Of a DNA stretch of 64,000 nucleotides, positions 37,251 to 50,302 are shown piece by piece. Position numbers and translations under genes: made by a program. Every line of letters begins with the position of its first letter. Position 1 is the stretch's first letter. The stretch comes from Epiperipatus broadwayi (lineage: Eukaryota > Onychophora > Udeonychophora > Euonychophora > Peripatidae). The stretch is taken from positions 2,337,420-2,401,419 of the forward strand of contig JAQFVV010012510.1 in assembly GCA_028023455.1 (NCBI GenBank). Direction: 5' to 3'. A model generated the notes under the pieces. The model did not search any database. It was given only the letters and a program-made list of their open reading frames with translations, and had not been told where the DNA came from.

Positions 37251-38228
37251 ATGTTGTCAACATGTCCTCAAATTGGAATTCCGTTTGTTGTATTCTGGAT
37301 GGGTTTAACTGCATTTACGGGAACGTTAAGTAATCTCTTAACTGTTGCTGCATTTTGGAAACATGCCTCGATGAAAAACGTAACTAATATCTTTATTATC
37401 AGTTCATCTTTCTCGGATTTGTTATTTTGTTGCTTCAGTCTTCCAATGATTGTTAGCGAAATATTGAGTTCCAAAGATTCATTTCACCCCTGGGTTTTAA
37501 ACAGTCATGGTTTTATCCATTACGTTAGCATAGGTAGCTCTGTATTAAATCTTACTGCTCTTACTCTGACTAGATACTTTCTTATTTTTTTTAATTATGT
37601 ATTTAAAAAATACTATATTAAGCATATAGTAATTGGACTTTTGTTTTTCATTTGGTTATTCCCTTGTGCTTTTTTTACACCTATAGTGTTTAGTCTGTGG
37701 GGGAAATTAGAATATGATGAATCAGCATGTGTTTGTTTTATCGTTGAATATAAAGGACATAATCCACAATCAGGAGTAACAATTTTCGGCTATGTTCTTC
37801 CACTTTTTATTCATGTTGTCTGTTATTTACATATATTTTGGTTAGTGCTAAAATCAAAAAGAAAAGTAATTCGACATCAAAACGCTAATGCTCCGTCTGG
37901 ATTAAAAGAGAATAATTTAAGGATAACCAAAACAATTTTTATTATTGTCTGTTTAACAGTTGTGGGGTGTATACCTTTGATTGTAATTAAATCAACTATT
38001 GCAAAATCTTTGAAAGTTAAATATCCAAATTATTATTTATTGGCGGATGCTGCTGCATATACGAACTTTACTCTGAATCCTATTATTTACGGTTGGTTAA
38101 TTCCTTGCTATAGACTTTATTATACAAATTTTCTTAAGAAACTATTTTGCATCAGGTCTGTATCAGAAACTTCCACATCTAGTACCTCTACTACAAAGAC
38201 TTCTAGTAAAGATGAACTCTATTACTGA
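37251..38228 (+). CDS. Intronless class A GPCR, Tre1/moody-like (gene 2)
   Basis: One open frame of 325 aa from ATG 37251. Seven hydrophobic segments are visible. Landmarks: Asn28 (TM1), SFSDLLFC with Asp56 (TM2), TRY at the end of TM3 (107-109, DRY position), IWLFPCAFFTPIVFSLWG (TM4 into the WG motif, 150-151), Cys160 and Cys162 in loop 2, GCIP in TM6 (239-242, usual CWLP) and an intact NPIIYG (276-281) in TM7. C-terminal Cys300 may be palmitoylated, and the tail is Ser/Thr-rich, suited to phosphorylation. The Asp of DRY and the TM3 cysteine are missing. Ligand unknown. It is only distantly similar to gene 1 (5 kb away, opposite strand), but a close pseudogene copy lies at 59.4 kb. Family membership comes from the motif pattern only. 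Confidence 0.85.
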   Translation: MLSTCPQIGIPFVVFWMGLTAFTGTLSNLLTVAAFWKHASMKNVTNIFIISSSFSDLLFCCFSLPMIVSEILSSKDSFHPWVLNSHGFIHYVSIGSSVLNLTALTLTRYFLIFFNYVFKKYYIKHIVIGLLFFIWLFPCAFFTPIVFSLWGKLEYDESACVCFIVEYKGHNPQSGVTIFGYVLPLFIHVVCYLHIFWLVLKSKRKVIRHQNANAPSGLKENNLRITKTIFIIVCLTVVGCIPLIVIKSTIAKSLKVKYPNYYLLADAAAYTNFTLNPIIYGWLIPCYRLYYTNFLKKLFCIRSVSETSTSSTSTTKTSSKDELYY

Positions 38229-39600
38229 TTTAAATTCTCTAAATGTTGCTATTTAAATTACAATCTGTAAAGTAGTTAATTAAATATTAATAAATTTTTA
38301 TGTAACAATAAAATACTTAATTTGGTTTGTTAATAAGGGAAAAGAGATCATGTAATACTTTCTGTTACAAAACAAGATATATAGATTTATTTACATCTTC
38401 TTCGTCTCTTTTCTTTTTTTTTATTAAATGTATTTGCAAAGAGAAATTTATTACTTGTTATTAATTTTTTTTAATATTATATTTTCCTTGTTTAAACTTT
38501 AATTTTTTTATATTTTTTCTCTACGACTTTTTTTCTTTTAGTTCATAGTCATCATCAATCATTATCAATCCACTGCAGAATAAAGGTCTCTCCAAGTTCA
38601 ATCCATCTTCTCCGATCTCCACATCACCCCTGCACACTTTCTTATTTCATCCATCTATTTCACATGTGGTCTTTTTCTGGGTCTTTTACAATCTCTTAGA
38701 ATCCAGTTTAAGATTTCAATTGTCTATCTATTACCATCTCTTGTAGCAATATGTCCAACTAACTCTACTTCAGTATTTTAATTTTTTCAATGAGATCAGT
38801 AATACCTGTTTATTGTCTTGCCCTTAGTACATAAGCAGAAATATTAAACCATTATTATTTGAAAGCCTAAAATTCTGATTTTTATGTAATAATATTAGCA
38901 TTATATTTACTTAGGCATTCTATAGAAATTTCAGGATATTTAAATGGTCATTCTTGATAAATAAAATCAACTAATTTCTTCCTGGACATACGTTTCAATT
39001 GAAGTCATAAGTAATATGCAGAAATCAATCAAGAGCTCAACAAACACAGCAAAGCAATTTCTATTTCATTTCAATTCCAGCCTTCTATATGAGCTTAAAG
39101 TTTGAATGCAATTCTAGCAGTAATTTAATCGCAGTGCACATAAACAGAAATTGTATTGCTATTTTTATTGGGGGATGATAAAGACATTAAATTTATTAAT
39201 AGAAACATGGGTTCAGTAAAACATTAATTGTTTTTTTTTTTATCAAGGTAACTGTTTAAATATCCTAAACTTTCTATAGAGAGCATAAGTCAATGTAACA
39301 CTAGTACTGTTATATATTTGGTGGTGTTTAATCAAATAATTATTTACATAATTAAAAGCAAAAATTATTTAAAGATGAATTGATTAAAAAGATTGGTTTT
39401 GTTTATTAACATTATCCAATTCAAAGAAGATTTTAGTTGAATTAGACTAGAACTGCATTCAAAATCTAACATTGCAAGAGAGCTTAAATGGAAATTGAAG
39501 ATTTTTGAGATACTGATATCAGCTTTATTTACAAAACATGTATCCAAAGAGAAATGTGTTGATTTATTTTATTAAGCATGGATGCTTGAATATCTTAAAT
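38229..39600. other. Downstream flank of GPCR gene 2, no gene seen
   Basis: Candidate poly(A) signals (AATAAA) occur near 38307. Two sets of repeated phrases (TAAATATCCTAAACTTTCTA at 39256-39275 and TGAATATCTTAAATTTTCTA at 39586-39605, each followed by a TAAGT..AAT sentence) mark a diverged duplication of about 330 bp. Confidence 0.45.
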
Positions 39601-39639
39601 TTTCTATACAGGGTATAAGTGAATATAATATATAGAGAT

Positions 39640-42150
39640 AAAATAATATTTTTGGATACAAACCTTGTATTATTTTGCAGTACAATCATATATTTCGAAG
39701 GACTAGCAACCGCCATTATCAAAGTTAACTTTTGAAAGAACAATCGTTAGATCTCAAACAATAACATGACTCAGTGCGAGATGAGAAGTGAGATTCAACT
39801 TGAAGTAGTTCAGCATTCACAATATGAGGTTTATCAAAATGTTTATTTCCCTCAGTTTTTTCACCTATTAATTTCAAGTTAATATTAGATAAAATGAGAG
39901 GTTTCCACATAGCTGGAATACATTGTGCTTCATCAGCCCTATTTAAACCAGTAGGTCTCTTTAATATTTCAATTGACTCTCTCATGGTTCTTAAATCATA
40001 TCTTTCCAAATTAGCAAGTATTTTTGTATTGTCAAAATCAGGTTTGTGACCAATTTCTAAAAAATGGGAAGTAAAAACTGATGTGCTAATTTTTTGATTA
40101 AAAGCATTTCTATGTTCCTTAATTCTGACATTTATTCATCTATTAGACTGACCCACATAGCTTCTTGAGCACTGCAAACATGGAATTTCATAAACTCCTT
40201 GGTGTTCCAAAAATATTCTGTCTTTAGGTTTATATAAAAAATCACCAATTTTTTTGCCAGTAGAAAAAGTAGTCTTTATATTAAAACAAGATAGTCTTCT
40301 ACTGATTTTATCAGTAACCCCTTTAATGTAAGGTAAAATTACTCTATTAAAAGAGGAATTGTCAATTCTATCCTCTTTTTTCTTTTTAGTATTAATGTTA
40401 TGTAAAGCCTTACATATGATGTTTTTATTATAATTATTAGAAAGTAGAATATTTTTTGTAAGTTCTATTTCTTGAGTAAGATGTTCTTTATCAGATAAAT
40501 TATAAGCTCTAGTCAAAAGATTTTTTGCTACAGAAAAAATTTGTGCAGGATGATGATGAGAATTAAAATTAAGATATCTGTTTGTATGGGTGGATTTTCT
40601 GTAAACTGATATTGATAATGTTTCATCACATTTTCTTGCAATTAAAACATCTAGAAAAGAAAGTGATCTGTTATTTTCCACTTCCATAGTAAATTTAATA
40701 TTTGGATGCCAATTATTTATAAAAACAAGAAAAGAATTTAAGGCATCAATGCCATGAGGCCATATGACAAATGTATCATCCACATATCTAAGCCAAATAG
40801 AAGGTTTTTTAGTAGCTGCACATAATACTTGACTTTCAAAATTATCCATGAAAAGATCAGCAATTACAGGTGACAGTGGAGATCCCATAGAAAGTCCTTT
40901 AATTTGTTTAAACTTTTGAGAATTATAAACAAAAAATGTATTTTCAAGGCAATGCTTTGCTAATGGAATAATAAAATCAGGTAAATCATTGTATTGTGCT
41001 ATTATACTTAATGCTTCTTCAACAGGAATATTAGTAAACATAGAAGAAACATCAAAACTAACCAATAAATCAGTTCCAGTCAGTTTTAAGTTTTTAATTA
41101 TAGAAATAAAATGACTTGAATTTTTAATTCTTGATGGAATCCTGTCTGTCAATGGTTGTAAGCATTGGGCTAAATATCGAGCCAAAGCATGTGTGGGAGA
41201 ACCTATAGCACACACAATAGGTCACAATGGTATCTCAGGTTTATGAATTTTAGGCAAACCATAAAATTTAGGATATAATGAAGAACCTTCTCTTGGAGAA
41301 ATTTTAATTTTCATATCTTCATCTATACTAGAACGTTTGATTAGACATTTTGTCTTTTTCTCTAAATATGTCAGAGGATCTCTAATAATCTTTTTATAAG
41401 TTCCATCATTTAATAAATCTACAATTTTATTATTATAATCTAAACAATTAAGTACAACCGTCGAATTCCCTTTATCTGCTGGAATAACCACAATAGAATC
41501 ATCTTTTTTTAAATTTTGAAGTGCAATAAATTCTCCTTTAGATAAATTATTTTTTGGTGGTTTCATATTTTTTAAGACATCACAAACTTCAAATCTAATA
41601 AGATCAGATGTGTGTAAGTCTATATTTTTTAAAGAAGATTCTATATTGCATATAATATTTTCAACTGGAACACATTTAGGAGCCAGTGAATAATTAAAAC
41701 CGTTCGTCGACAGAGAAATTTCATCAGAAGAAAGTTGACGATGGGATAAATTTTTTACATGTGAATCACTCACAGTATTATTAGTAAATTGTTTTCCTTT
41801 CTACTTATTAATAAAGCAAATTTCTTTTTTTGTTTCAAAGTTTTAAATTCTGAATCTTTAATGGATCTAAAATAAACAATTTTATCAAAAATAGACCCAA
41901 GAACGGGGTGGATAATATTGCTTAACGTTATACGTTCTCTCAGTAAAAAACAATCAATATAGTTTAACTTCCTCCTAATATCTCAAATAAAAGAAATCAA
42001 AATTTTTCTACTCACCACCTGTAGAATGTTTCTTATTTTAAAAGAGTTGGAAGGAAACTTTAATCTGCAGCATTTTGGAACTACCTCATTATCTCTACAA
42101 CGAATTAGAAATGTAGATCGCACAACAACTTTTCTTTCTTCACATAAAAA
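39640..42150 (-). mobile_element. Penelope-like element 4, nearly complete
   Basis: A coding region of about 2.4 kb on the minus strand has PLE N-terminal, reverse transcriptase and GIY-YIG parts in order, broken by only a few lesions. The 3' UTR (to about 39640) carries TTTGATAATGGC and CTTCGAAAT, a hammerhead-like landmark. No inverted terminal copy is visible here, unlike PLEs 1-3. Confidence 0.8.
39725..42130 (-). pseudogene. PLE 4 reverse transcriptase plus GIY-YIG protein
   Basis: From the 5' side: an N-terminal region beginning near 42130 (CRLKFPSNSFKIRN, DKIVYFRSIKDSEFK), a TGA at 41985-41983, and a frameshift near 41790. The main frame then runs to 39725 with just two stops, TGA at 41224-41222 and TGA at 40138-40136. 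The three main-frame segments share one phase. Motifs: FYGLPKIHK, FDVSSMFTNIP (motif A), GLSMGSPLSP (motif B), LRYVDDTF (motif C, about 40774-40785), GVYEIPC-LQC-SYVGQ (GIY-YIG with a CxxC insert) and RESIEILKRP. All catalytic residues survive. Both main-frame stops are one C-to-T step from Arg CGA. The protein once reverse-transcribed and inserted the element; this copy is silent but young-looking. Confidence 0.85.
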
Positions 42151-43820
42151 TATTATTTTATCTACATCATATAACAGTGAAAACTTTAAATAATATATAT
42201 ATATATGTTAAGTCAAATGCACTAATACTAAACTTTCATAGAGTATTCTCTGTAATGACTGAAGGGACTTTGAAAATCTGGGTTCAAATCTCTTTTAATA
42301 ATATTCATTATTATACTTTCCAGAATGACAAAAAAACATTTGACTTGATAAAACAAACATAAAGTACCTGTTTTAGAATTAATAAAGAGAATAAAATATA
42401 TATCATTTTCACTTGGTTATTGATAAACAGGATGGTTGGCTAAAAAAGAGCAAAGAGGCAAAAGATTTTGCTTTTCTTTTCATCAACTATATTTTTAAAA
42501 AAAGGCGAAATCATTTGTGGTCACTCGATACGTTTTAACTGGAAATAATAGAATTAACATTTGTATTATGAAATGATGTTATTATAATTATATTTATTCA
42601 TGTGTTTTAAATATAAATATAATACGTTTGCATACATATATATGCTAAAGTGATGTATTTGTGTATATATATATTAAGATCAATATGTAATGAAAATACA
42701 ATTGTTTTATATTAATTAAGAAAAAACAAATGATACACTATTTTGTTTTAGGTATAATTCAAAATAATTTCTTAATTAATTTATGTTATTGGAAGATAAA
42801 AAAAAAAGTACCCTATCTTATTTTCTTACGTATATAAAAATGAATAGTAAAAATAAGAAACATATTTGACATAGCATTAAAAAATATAAAATATTATTTT
42901 AATATAATTATATTTATAATTGTTGATTTGAATTTTTTGATTATATTCTTTTGCAAAAAATATTGTTTTATTGCAATAAGATTAAAATGACTAAAATTGT
43001 GATTGGAGAAGATGCACTATATAGTTATGAAAATGATACAAATAGGAAGATAATAAATCACTCACTCTTTTTTCTGCTCCTTGTTGTCAGCAGTTCTTAT
43101 CACACTGCAGAAGACAACTTGGAAACAAGTATTAGACTTAGCTGAAGAATTGAATTGGCAAAGTGATAGGAGGCTATCAATATACTGAAAACAAATATTA
43201 ACATTTAACTGTTCTTTGCCATTAATTAAAGAAGACTGGAATTATTAATGAAAGGACAACCTTAGGAGGGCATTGTTAAAAACCAAATGTGTATCAGTTG
43301 GATTCTGGCTCATGTAGCCTTTCTGCCGAAGATAATCACCCATTGTCTGCATGAGGTGAAAGAAACGGAGATAACAACATCGTAAACCTATCCATTATTC
43401 TTTCATAATAAGTATCCCTTCACCCATCATTAGATCTCAAGAAAGAAGGGGAAATAAGAACTAATTAATAATTCTGATTGTATGCATTTGTCAAAATAAA
43501 ATTTTATAAATGAATTATATTTTAGAGATGACATGATACCATGGCACTTAAAAGAGCAGCAGTCAAATTACTTTGAATGGTAAGAAAAAAAATTAATAGA
43601 AACTAATGAAGGCTTACTAATATTATATATATTGTTTTATTCATGAATATCATTTATTAATGTTTTATCCATAATATAACAACCCTTACATATTTATTTT
43701 AATTAAGTCTAAAATATATTATTTTTGTATTTATTTTATATTTAATCTCAATTTATCTTTGTATATATTATGTATGTTAAAATAAGTATAATTGGGTATT
43801 TGGTTAAATAATTTTTTTTC
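42151..43820. other. AT-rich intergenic DNA with a SINE scrap
   Basis: No gene. At about 42240-42300 GGGTTCAAATCTC is a near-consensus pol III B box, preceded by ACTTTGAAAATC. The same wording occurs at 58.9 kb, so it is probably an eroded SINE on the plus strand. Confidence 0.4.
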
Positions 43821-43925
43821 CATATGCCATGGCATCAGCTGGGAGGCGAACCCGCAACAACCGTCCGCAACTAAATGCTTGCTTGCAAGACCTCTGCGCT
43901 GACCTCTTGGCTAACAACGCTTGAC
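43821..43925 (-). mobile_element. Very short tRNA-derived SINE, copy B
   Basis: Minus strand GTTAGCCAAGAGG (A box) and GGGTTCGCCTCCC (B box). Aligned end to end with copies A and C, including CTTGCAAGCAAGC in the anticodon-arm position. No clear target-site duplication. Confidence 0.8.
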
Positions 43926-44139
43926 AATTTATTTTTACTTTTTTTTTTTAAAGTTCTAGAATAGTTTTATATATATATATATAAGTGGACTTTATTGCTA
44001 ACAAATTATTTACAAGAATTATTATATTTACATTAAGAGCTTTTTACATTTTTTTGTTAAGTTTTTTTTACATTTCTTTGGTTGTTTTTAGAATACAGAG
44101 CATTCAAACGAGATTATTTTTGTTATTGCATTAATCCCA

Positions 44140-44310
44140 CCTCTTATGAGACCTCTCGTCAACAGTTGACATCACTCTAATTCTGTTATTTTTAATGCTA
44201 GGATATTCATTTGACAGTTATTGATTAGGTTTTTAAAAGTTCTGTAAGATGGTGCCCTTTTCTGAATTATTTTGCAAGTAAAAAATCAATAAAACGGCAT
44301 TTAAAGCTAA
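44140..44310 (-). repeat. Dispersed repeat, inverse of 52590-52755
   Basis: On the minus strand TTTTATTGATTTTTTACTTG, AAAATAATTCA and TAGCATTAAAAATAACAGAA match the plus strand at 52590-52755 with moderate divergence. Both copies are followed or preceded by a CCAAT/TTGGC-rich stretch, so they could be LTR or MITE pieces. Confidence 0.5.
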
Positions 44311-45312
44311 ACAAAGAAATAAGCTTGTCGGTGATTGCTCTCAGCCAACAAAGACATTCTGATTGGCTGGAAAGAACAAAGAAACCACCTGATCAATGAA
44401 AATAAAGAAAAATGCTGAGATTTTCATTTCGAATATGATTTAAAGTATATTAAAAGTATATTTTGAGAAATTACAAATCATTTTCATAGAGTATACTAAA
44501 AAAACAAAATTATTTTCGAAAAATATTGAAGATTTTAGTAAAAATATTTAAGATTTAGCAAAAAGAAATATTTACTTTTCTATAACGTAAAACGTCACCA
44601 AGTCTTTGTTTGTATGTTCGCTTTTATTTTTCCGAAATTGAATATTTTATAATAAATAAATAGCAATTTATTTTTGAAAGAACTTTCGTTCACTTTCATA
44701 ATCTGACAAATTATTAATATACTTTTTATAAACGAATATAAAGTCAATATGATATTAAAGGTGAAAATATTTTGACAATTGACTTGTCTTCAGTTTGTGA
44801 GCTGGCCAATTAAAAGCTTTGATTTTTAGCTGACACGACCTATAATATAATTAGTGGTTAAAAGGTTAATGAGCAGCTCAGGAATTTATTTTTACTTATT
44901 GTTAAAATCCATCCTGCAATTTGATCTCATTCCAAGCAGGCATTTCTAAACTTTACGACTGCCTCTTAAGAGATATGCTTCACATTGAGAAAGTACTGGA
45001 GTTTAAAGATGTAAACAAAGGATGGTTGTATATAAAATGCTTTTTAAGCGGAAAATATCTTTTCTTAATTGAAAATGGAGCTTAGGAGAGAATTAATTCA
45101 TGACCTATAAAGAAAACAAGATTGAAGAAATATAATACTTAGTTTTATTAAAGTGGGGTAGTTATCATCAGTGATATGCGTGATTAGGATAGTCTAAATA
45201 GCTACATAATATTGGGTGTTAAAATTGTCACTTAAAATTATAGCTATCTAAAAGATATAAAATTTAATCATCGGCGAAACTCTATTTTAAATATGCTAAT
45301 TAGTTGCATTAA
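44311..45312. other. Intergenic DNA between repeats, no gene seen
   Basis: 44800-44850 has GAGCTGGCCAATTAAAAGCT, and a TATAAAA at about 45032-45038 follows. The combination is promoter-like, but no transcript can be tied to it. Confidence 0.3.
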
Positions 45313-48300
45313 GATAACGGTTCTTAAACTTTTTTCATTCATGGCTCCTTTTTATCATCGAGCCCCAGATATTAAATATAAAATAGATATAGAAATAAAT
45401 ATCCCCATAAATAATTTATAATCTTTGGTAAACAATATACATATGAAAATAAGTAGTTTTAGAATTTGTTTTAAGTATACAAAAATTAATGAAATAACTG
45501 AAACCCAAAGACTTATTAAATGCCTGTGTCCATTTATGCAATATAAAGGGTATATGAGCACAGACTTTCACATGACCCACCACTCTCCACACTATCTCAT
45601 AACACTGATACACTTGAACACATATATACTGAAAAGATAAACAATCATCAATATACGTATTTCATGCTAAACCAGCAATCATCAGTTGGTCCAGATTACT
45701 ATCTCTACACATATATGCTATAAGTGCTCAGATATATATTAAGATAGCCAATCCTCATACTTTAATGGACAGGCTTCAATCTACTCCACACTCCAACTCT
45801 TCAACCGTCCATCCAATTGAAAATCTGATGATGGAATGCTCGAAGCCACCCTGAGGCCTAGATTAATGAAAGAAAATCATGATTTAAGAAGACGGATGTG
45901 CTTGTTTTTTTTTTTTGCTGCATAACAAATTAAATCTTATTAAATAGTACATATTTTTCCTGTTTTTTTCCCAATCAGATCAGGATATGGTCTTAGAATC
46001 TCGATTCGCCTGTCTGATTAAAAATAGTGTAAATCATGCTAATCTAGGGTATTCATATATCTGTAATCATTATTGATTTTGTACTATTTTACACACCTGA
46101 CATTCATGTTAAACTTGTAACTTTGTTAACTTTGTTTAATTCGCCACTAAAATTTTGGACAAGTTATATGCATTGTATTCAATTCAGATTTGTATTCTTA
46201 TTTTCTTCCTTGGTATAGACCATAAAGTGTCCATAAACTTGCCTTTTGAAACAACAACAAATTAAATCTTGGTGAAATATTTGACACTGTTGGACGCAAA
46301 GCATCTTCAACGTTTTTCAGCTGTGAACGATATTTGGATTTAATATACATTAAAGCTGAAAAAGTCATTTCACATAAGTATGTGGTGCTGAATGACAGAA
46401 GAACATTTAGTGCCATTTCAGAAATTGTGGGAAATTTAGTCCTAGCTCCGATACAGAATTCAGTCAAGGATTTTTGTGCAAAGTCAAGTTTTAAGTTTCA
46501 GTCACTCCATAGCTCAGCAAATTCCTCTTGGGCTTTATATGGCCGATGATTAATCTCATTAATGTCAATCAAAAATGGTCTTTGAATCCAAGATAACTTT
46601 TTGAAATCTAAATTCAACATAAAGTATTTCCAAAACTGTGTTGCTAGGGTTTTTAAGTGATCTACAATAATTTTGCAATTAATGTTTTACAATTACTTTC
46701 ATCAATTATAAAATTGTCAATAGCAAAAACATTTCCAATGAATCATTTTCCACCCTATTCTTCCAAATGTTGATCTTTTTAATAAAACCTTCAATTTTAT
46801 CATTCGAAGTAAAAATATTGCTATTTTTTCCTTGAAGAGACAAGTTAAGACCATTTAGCTTTTCAAAAATATCACACAAATAGCACAGCTTTGATAGTCA
46901 TAAGTCATTTTGAAAAAGAGCAGCAAGATCAGATTTTTGTTCGGTTAAAAATACAATAATTTCTTTTTGTAATAACAATAATCTTCTTAAACTTCGCCCT
47001 CTTGACATCCATCTTACTTCTGCATGTAATAATAAATGCTTGTATTCAGAGTCTATATCTTTATAAAGAATTAAAAATAAATTTCTGTTAAGGGCACTGC
47101 TTTTAATAAAGTTTATAATTTTTTATAGTATCCTAAAGCACATCGTTCAATTCCGTAGCTAATTTTTTTGTTGCAAGGGCCTCTAAATGGATCAGGCAGT
47201 GTTAACCAGAAGTTTTAACAAATGATTTACAACCAATATTTTCTCCAGTTATTGCTTTTGCACCATCTGTGCATACTCAAAAGCAATTTTTCCATGCTAA
47301 ACCTTCAGTTTTTTAAAAAAATTGTCTACTTTATTATATATATCTTTCCCTCTTCTATGTTCTTCCAAAGAACGACAAAATAACAAATCTCCCCCAATGT
47401 TTTCTTTATAAATGTATCTGACATATACTAATAATTGAGCTATTTTTGAAATATCAGTTGCTTGATCCAAATGAATTGTAAATATTGGGCTATTTTAAGA
47501 CTAGTAATAGGTTGCTCAAACTGGCCATTGTTAATTTCAGAATTTATATTGATGACAGTGTCATTTGACAAAGGAATTTTCCGAATTTCATCACCATATT
47601 TACTTCCGTGAAGTATTTCTACCATTTTAATAGCAGCAGGTAATATAAGATCTTCTCCAATGGTGTATGGCCTTTTAGTTTTAGTAATCAGATATGAAAC
47701 TTCATATGATGCGACTAAATATTTTTCATTAATAGTTATACATTTCTTAAAGTATTGTTTTTCTTTATTTTAAGTTTTCTAACAGTCAGTTCGAAAGACT
47801 CTTTTGGTTTATTGACATATGAAGGATGCTTGGATTCAAAATGCCTTTTTAATTTTGATGGTTCATACTCTCCATAGACAAAACATTATTGCAAATTAAA
47901 CAAAGAGGTTGTTCATTACCATCACAGTTGTAGAAAGTAAAGCCAAATTGGAGAAATGTCTTATCATTTTTTTTCGCATCTTAAATGCCACTTTTTGATT
48001 ACGAGATCCTGCTTGAAGAGACTTTGCAGCATTGCTATCAGCATCATTACCTTTGGTATTCAAATTCAACCATTTATCCATGGATAAAAAGTATTTTTTA
48101 TCCTAAAATATAAATAAAATAACAGTACTTATTAGTTAGCAGAGACACCAAGTGGCAGCCATGTTTTTTGTTTAATTATATGAAGCATATTTACTCCAGT
48201 ATGTTCTATTTTTAAATATCCCCCGTATGTTTTATTTTTTAATATTTAAAAAATATCAATAAATCAATTATAAATTACCTGTTAAGTTTAAAACATTGAA

Positions 48301-48900
48301 ATATGTTTTTATTTGTTAATAAATAAATGACAATAAGTTTCAAATAAAAATAAATTTTTATAATAACTAATAGGATGATAAATTTTGAATAAAAAAGTGA
48401 GAAAAAAGTATACACGCATTTTTATATATAAAAAATAACATCTTTCATAATATTTATTCAAATAAATACAAACCTTAGCCGAGTAAAACAGTAAAATACA
48501 ATATTGTATTGTTCTTGCGATATGGATTCTTGCTGAAATGAAACCGACACATTGACCAGAAATGCATTATATAATCACAGTGGCTCCAACCTTATTCTCG
48601 CCACTGCAGCATATATTTTGATTCTGAAATAACATATTTACTGAAATTGCAATGTGACACCCCTATTATAATGCATTTAGTGTTATTTTTCAATATGTAA
48701 ATATAATTTACAGCTCAACTTAGCCATCATTACGATTTTATAATTGTGCTGTACAGAAAAAGTAATATATTAAATTAAAGATAATGAAGAGATTGCGTCT
48801 AATATTTCTTGAAATTCATATATCTGAATTAAATTTTCATGACTCTAACTCTCCACTTTGTGACCCCATTTGGGGTCATGACCCACAGTTTAAGAAACGC
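45313..48900 (-). mobile_element. hAT transposon (BED-finger, ZBED5/FAM200-like), decayed
   Basis: The ends are inverted: left GGTTCTTAAACTTTTTTCAT (from 45319) and right, on the minus strand, GTTTCTTAAACTGTGGGTCA. Both are the TTCTTAAACT style of this hAT group. The flanking 8-mer TGCATTAA occurs at 45305-45312 and 48901-48908, an exact target-site duplication of hAT length. A two-base shift would give CATTAAGA/CATTAATA (7 of 8) with a more usual CAG-type end. A transposase relic lies inside on the minus strand. Confidence 0.85.
46198..48081 (-). pseudogene. hAT transposase relic
   Basis: It begins MDKWLN at 48081. A BED zinc finger follows at about 47820-47920 (Cys pair, then LKRHFESKHPSY with the His pair), broken by a frameshift. 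KPHTIGE-like and IKMVEILHGSKY segments (47440-47700) follow, then a poorly kept middle (46470-47430). At 46198-46467 is the C-terminal dimerisation domain with LLSFSTTYLCEMTFSAL and KSKYRSQLKNVEDALRP. The three open segments are in the same phase with stops between them. Transposases of this type cut and paste hAT ends; several domesticated animal genes descend from them. This copy has too many stops to be one. Confidence 0.8.
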
Positions 48901-48908
48901 TGCATTAA

Positions 48909-50302
48909 TATATAATAGTGTAGGCTTAGAAATGTCAAAGAATCGATGTATCTGGATTGATGTGGTAGGTATCATGGATCAGATTATATGATGATGATTG
49001 AATCAGATTGTTTCAGAAAATATAACCAAAGAATTTTATAAATAGGTTAATAAATAAATAAAACGTACTTTTAATCAAATGGACAACCAACACATAACTG
49101 GTTTTTCTCATCCTGTTGCCGATTACGTTTCCAATATATACATACATAAGGAAAGATATTCACTGATTTATATTTTAAAAATATATTTATTTATAAGTGT
49201 GATTTTATTTAGTTCATAGACTTGTAGTTATATTTTATAATATTTCAGCTTAATTTAATGTTTAATTATAGCTGAATATGGAAACAATACTTATTTATAA
49301 GAGAATGGTTTACTATTAGACTTTTCTGTTGAGTATAGGTTATTTGCGAAATATATACTTAGTGAGAAAGAACAGTCCGAGATAGTACATCCCTGACTTA
49401 TAATTGCTTAGCACTGGAGTGAATAATAATGATCTCATTTTAGACTGCTCCCCAAAATTACATAAACACGTTAATTATTAAAAGTACATTAATCTATACA
49501 GGTAACACCCCAAATTAAATTATAAAGAAAGATTAAATAATTATACATTTTAACATTTTTGCAAACATACACCAGTTCAATAATTTAACGTATATAGAAA
49601 AGCCAACTACATAACGCTAATGGGAGTAACTATACAAAGAATTATCACACCCATAGATCGATAAATCACTATAGTTTAAATGCTAGTAGAACTGCAGTTT
49701 GTATAGTGACCATTGGATTTTAAATGTTGTAGAGTCTATTAATCAACGTTACGCTTTGAACTCTAACAATAGCTAGTAATGCTGTTAGAGCAATCAATTT
49801 GATAGCAGCTGGAAATGCAGCTTTCATGATCAACATTGGAGTTTAAACTCTACAATCAGTCAGCAACGAAGCTAGTATTACTGTCACATGATTTTAAACT
49901 CATCAGGAATAATATTAACGAGTAAAGTATAATAAAGTTTTTAAAGATGACAAACTTTGATTCATGATTTTGATATCAGAATTAATATGAAAGAGTTTTA
50001 TTCATGCTAATGTGGAAAAATACTTTCAGGTAATAAAATCAAGGAAAATAAAGTAAAAAAAAAGATTTTATTGTACTTTGTGAAAAAAGAAACAATCGAA
50101 GTAATTGTTACACTAATAAGGGTTACATTAGAAAACTTTTCTAATGGACAAATTGGCAAATTAAAGCTGCTATCATCAAGATATTCACTTGAAATACACT
50201 TTAGCTAGAGTAGCAAAGTGTAAAGAAAGAAATACTGTGACTGTGACGTAGCATTTAAAAAACTGATTACACATATTATTTCTTGAACAATTCTTTTAGA
50301 TC
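48909..50302. other. AT-rich intergenic DNA, no gene seen
   Basis: A loose local repeat at 49690-49890 (AATGCAGCT, TTTAAACTC, AGTAATGCT recurring with GTTAGAG) is too diverged to classify. Confidence 0.4.

Noticed and set aside
39640-39720. A full hammerhead in the PLE 4 3' UTR (TTTGATAATGGC, CTTCGAAAT)
   Set aside because: No convincing stem II pairing and no cleavage triplet in the right place, so I mention it only as a landmark.
45355-45640. Overlapping open frames on both strands of 65-71 aa
   Set aside because: They fall inside the hAT left end, overlap each other in several frames and have no family motif.
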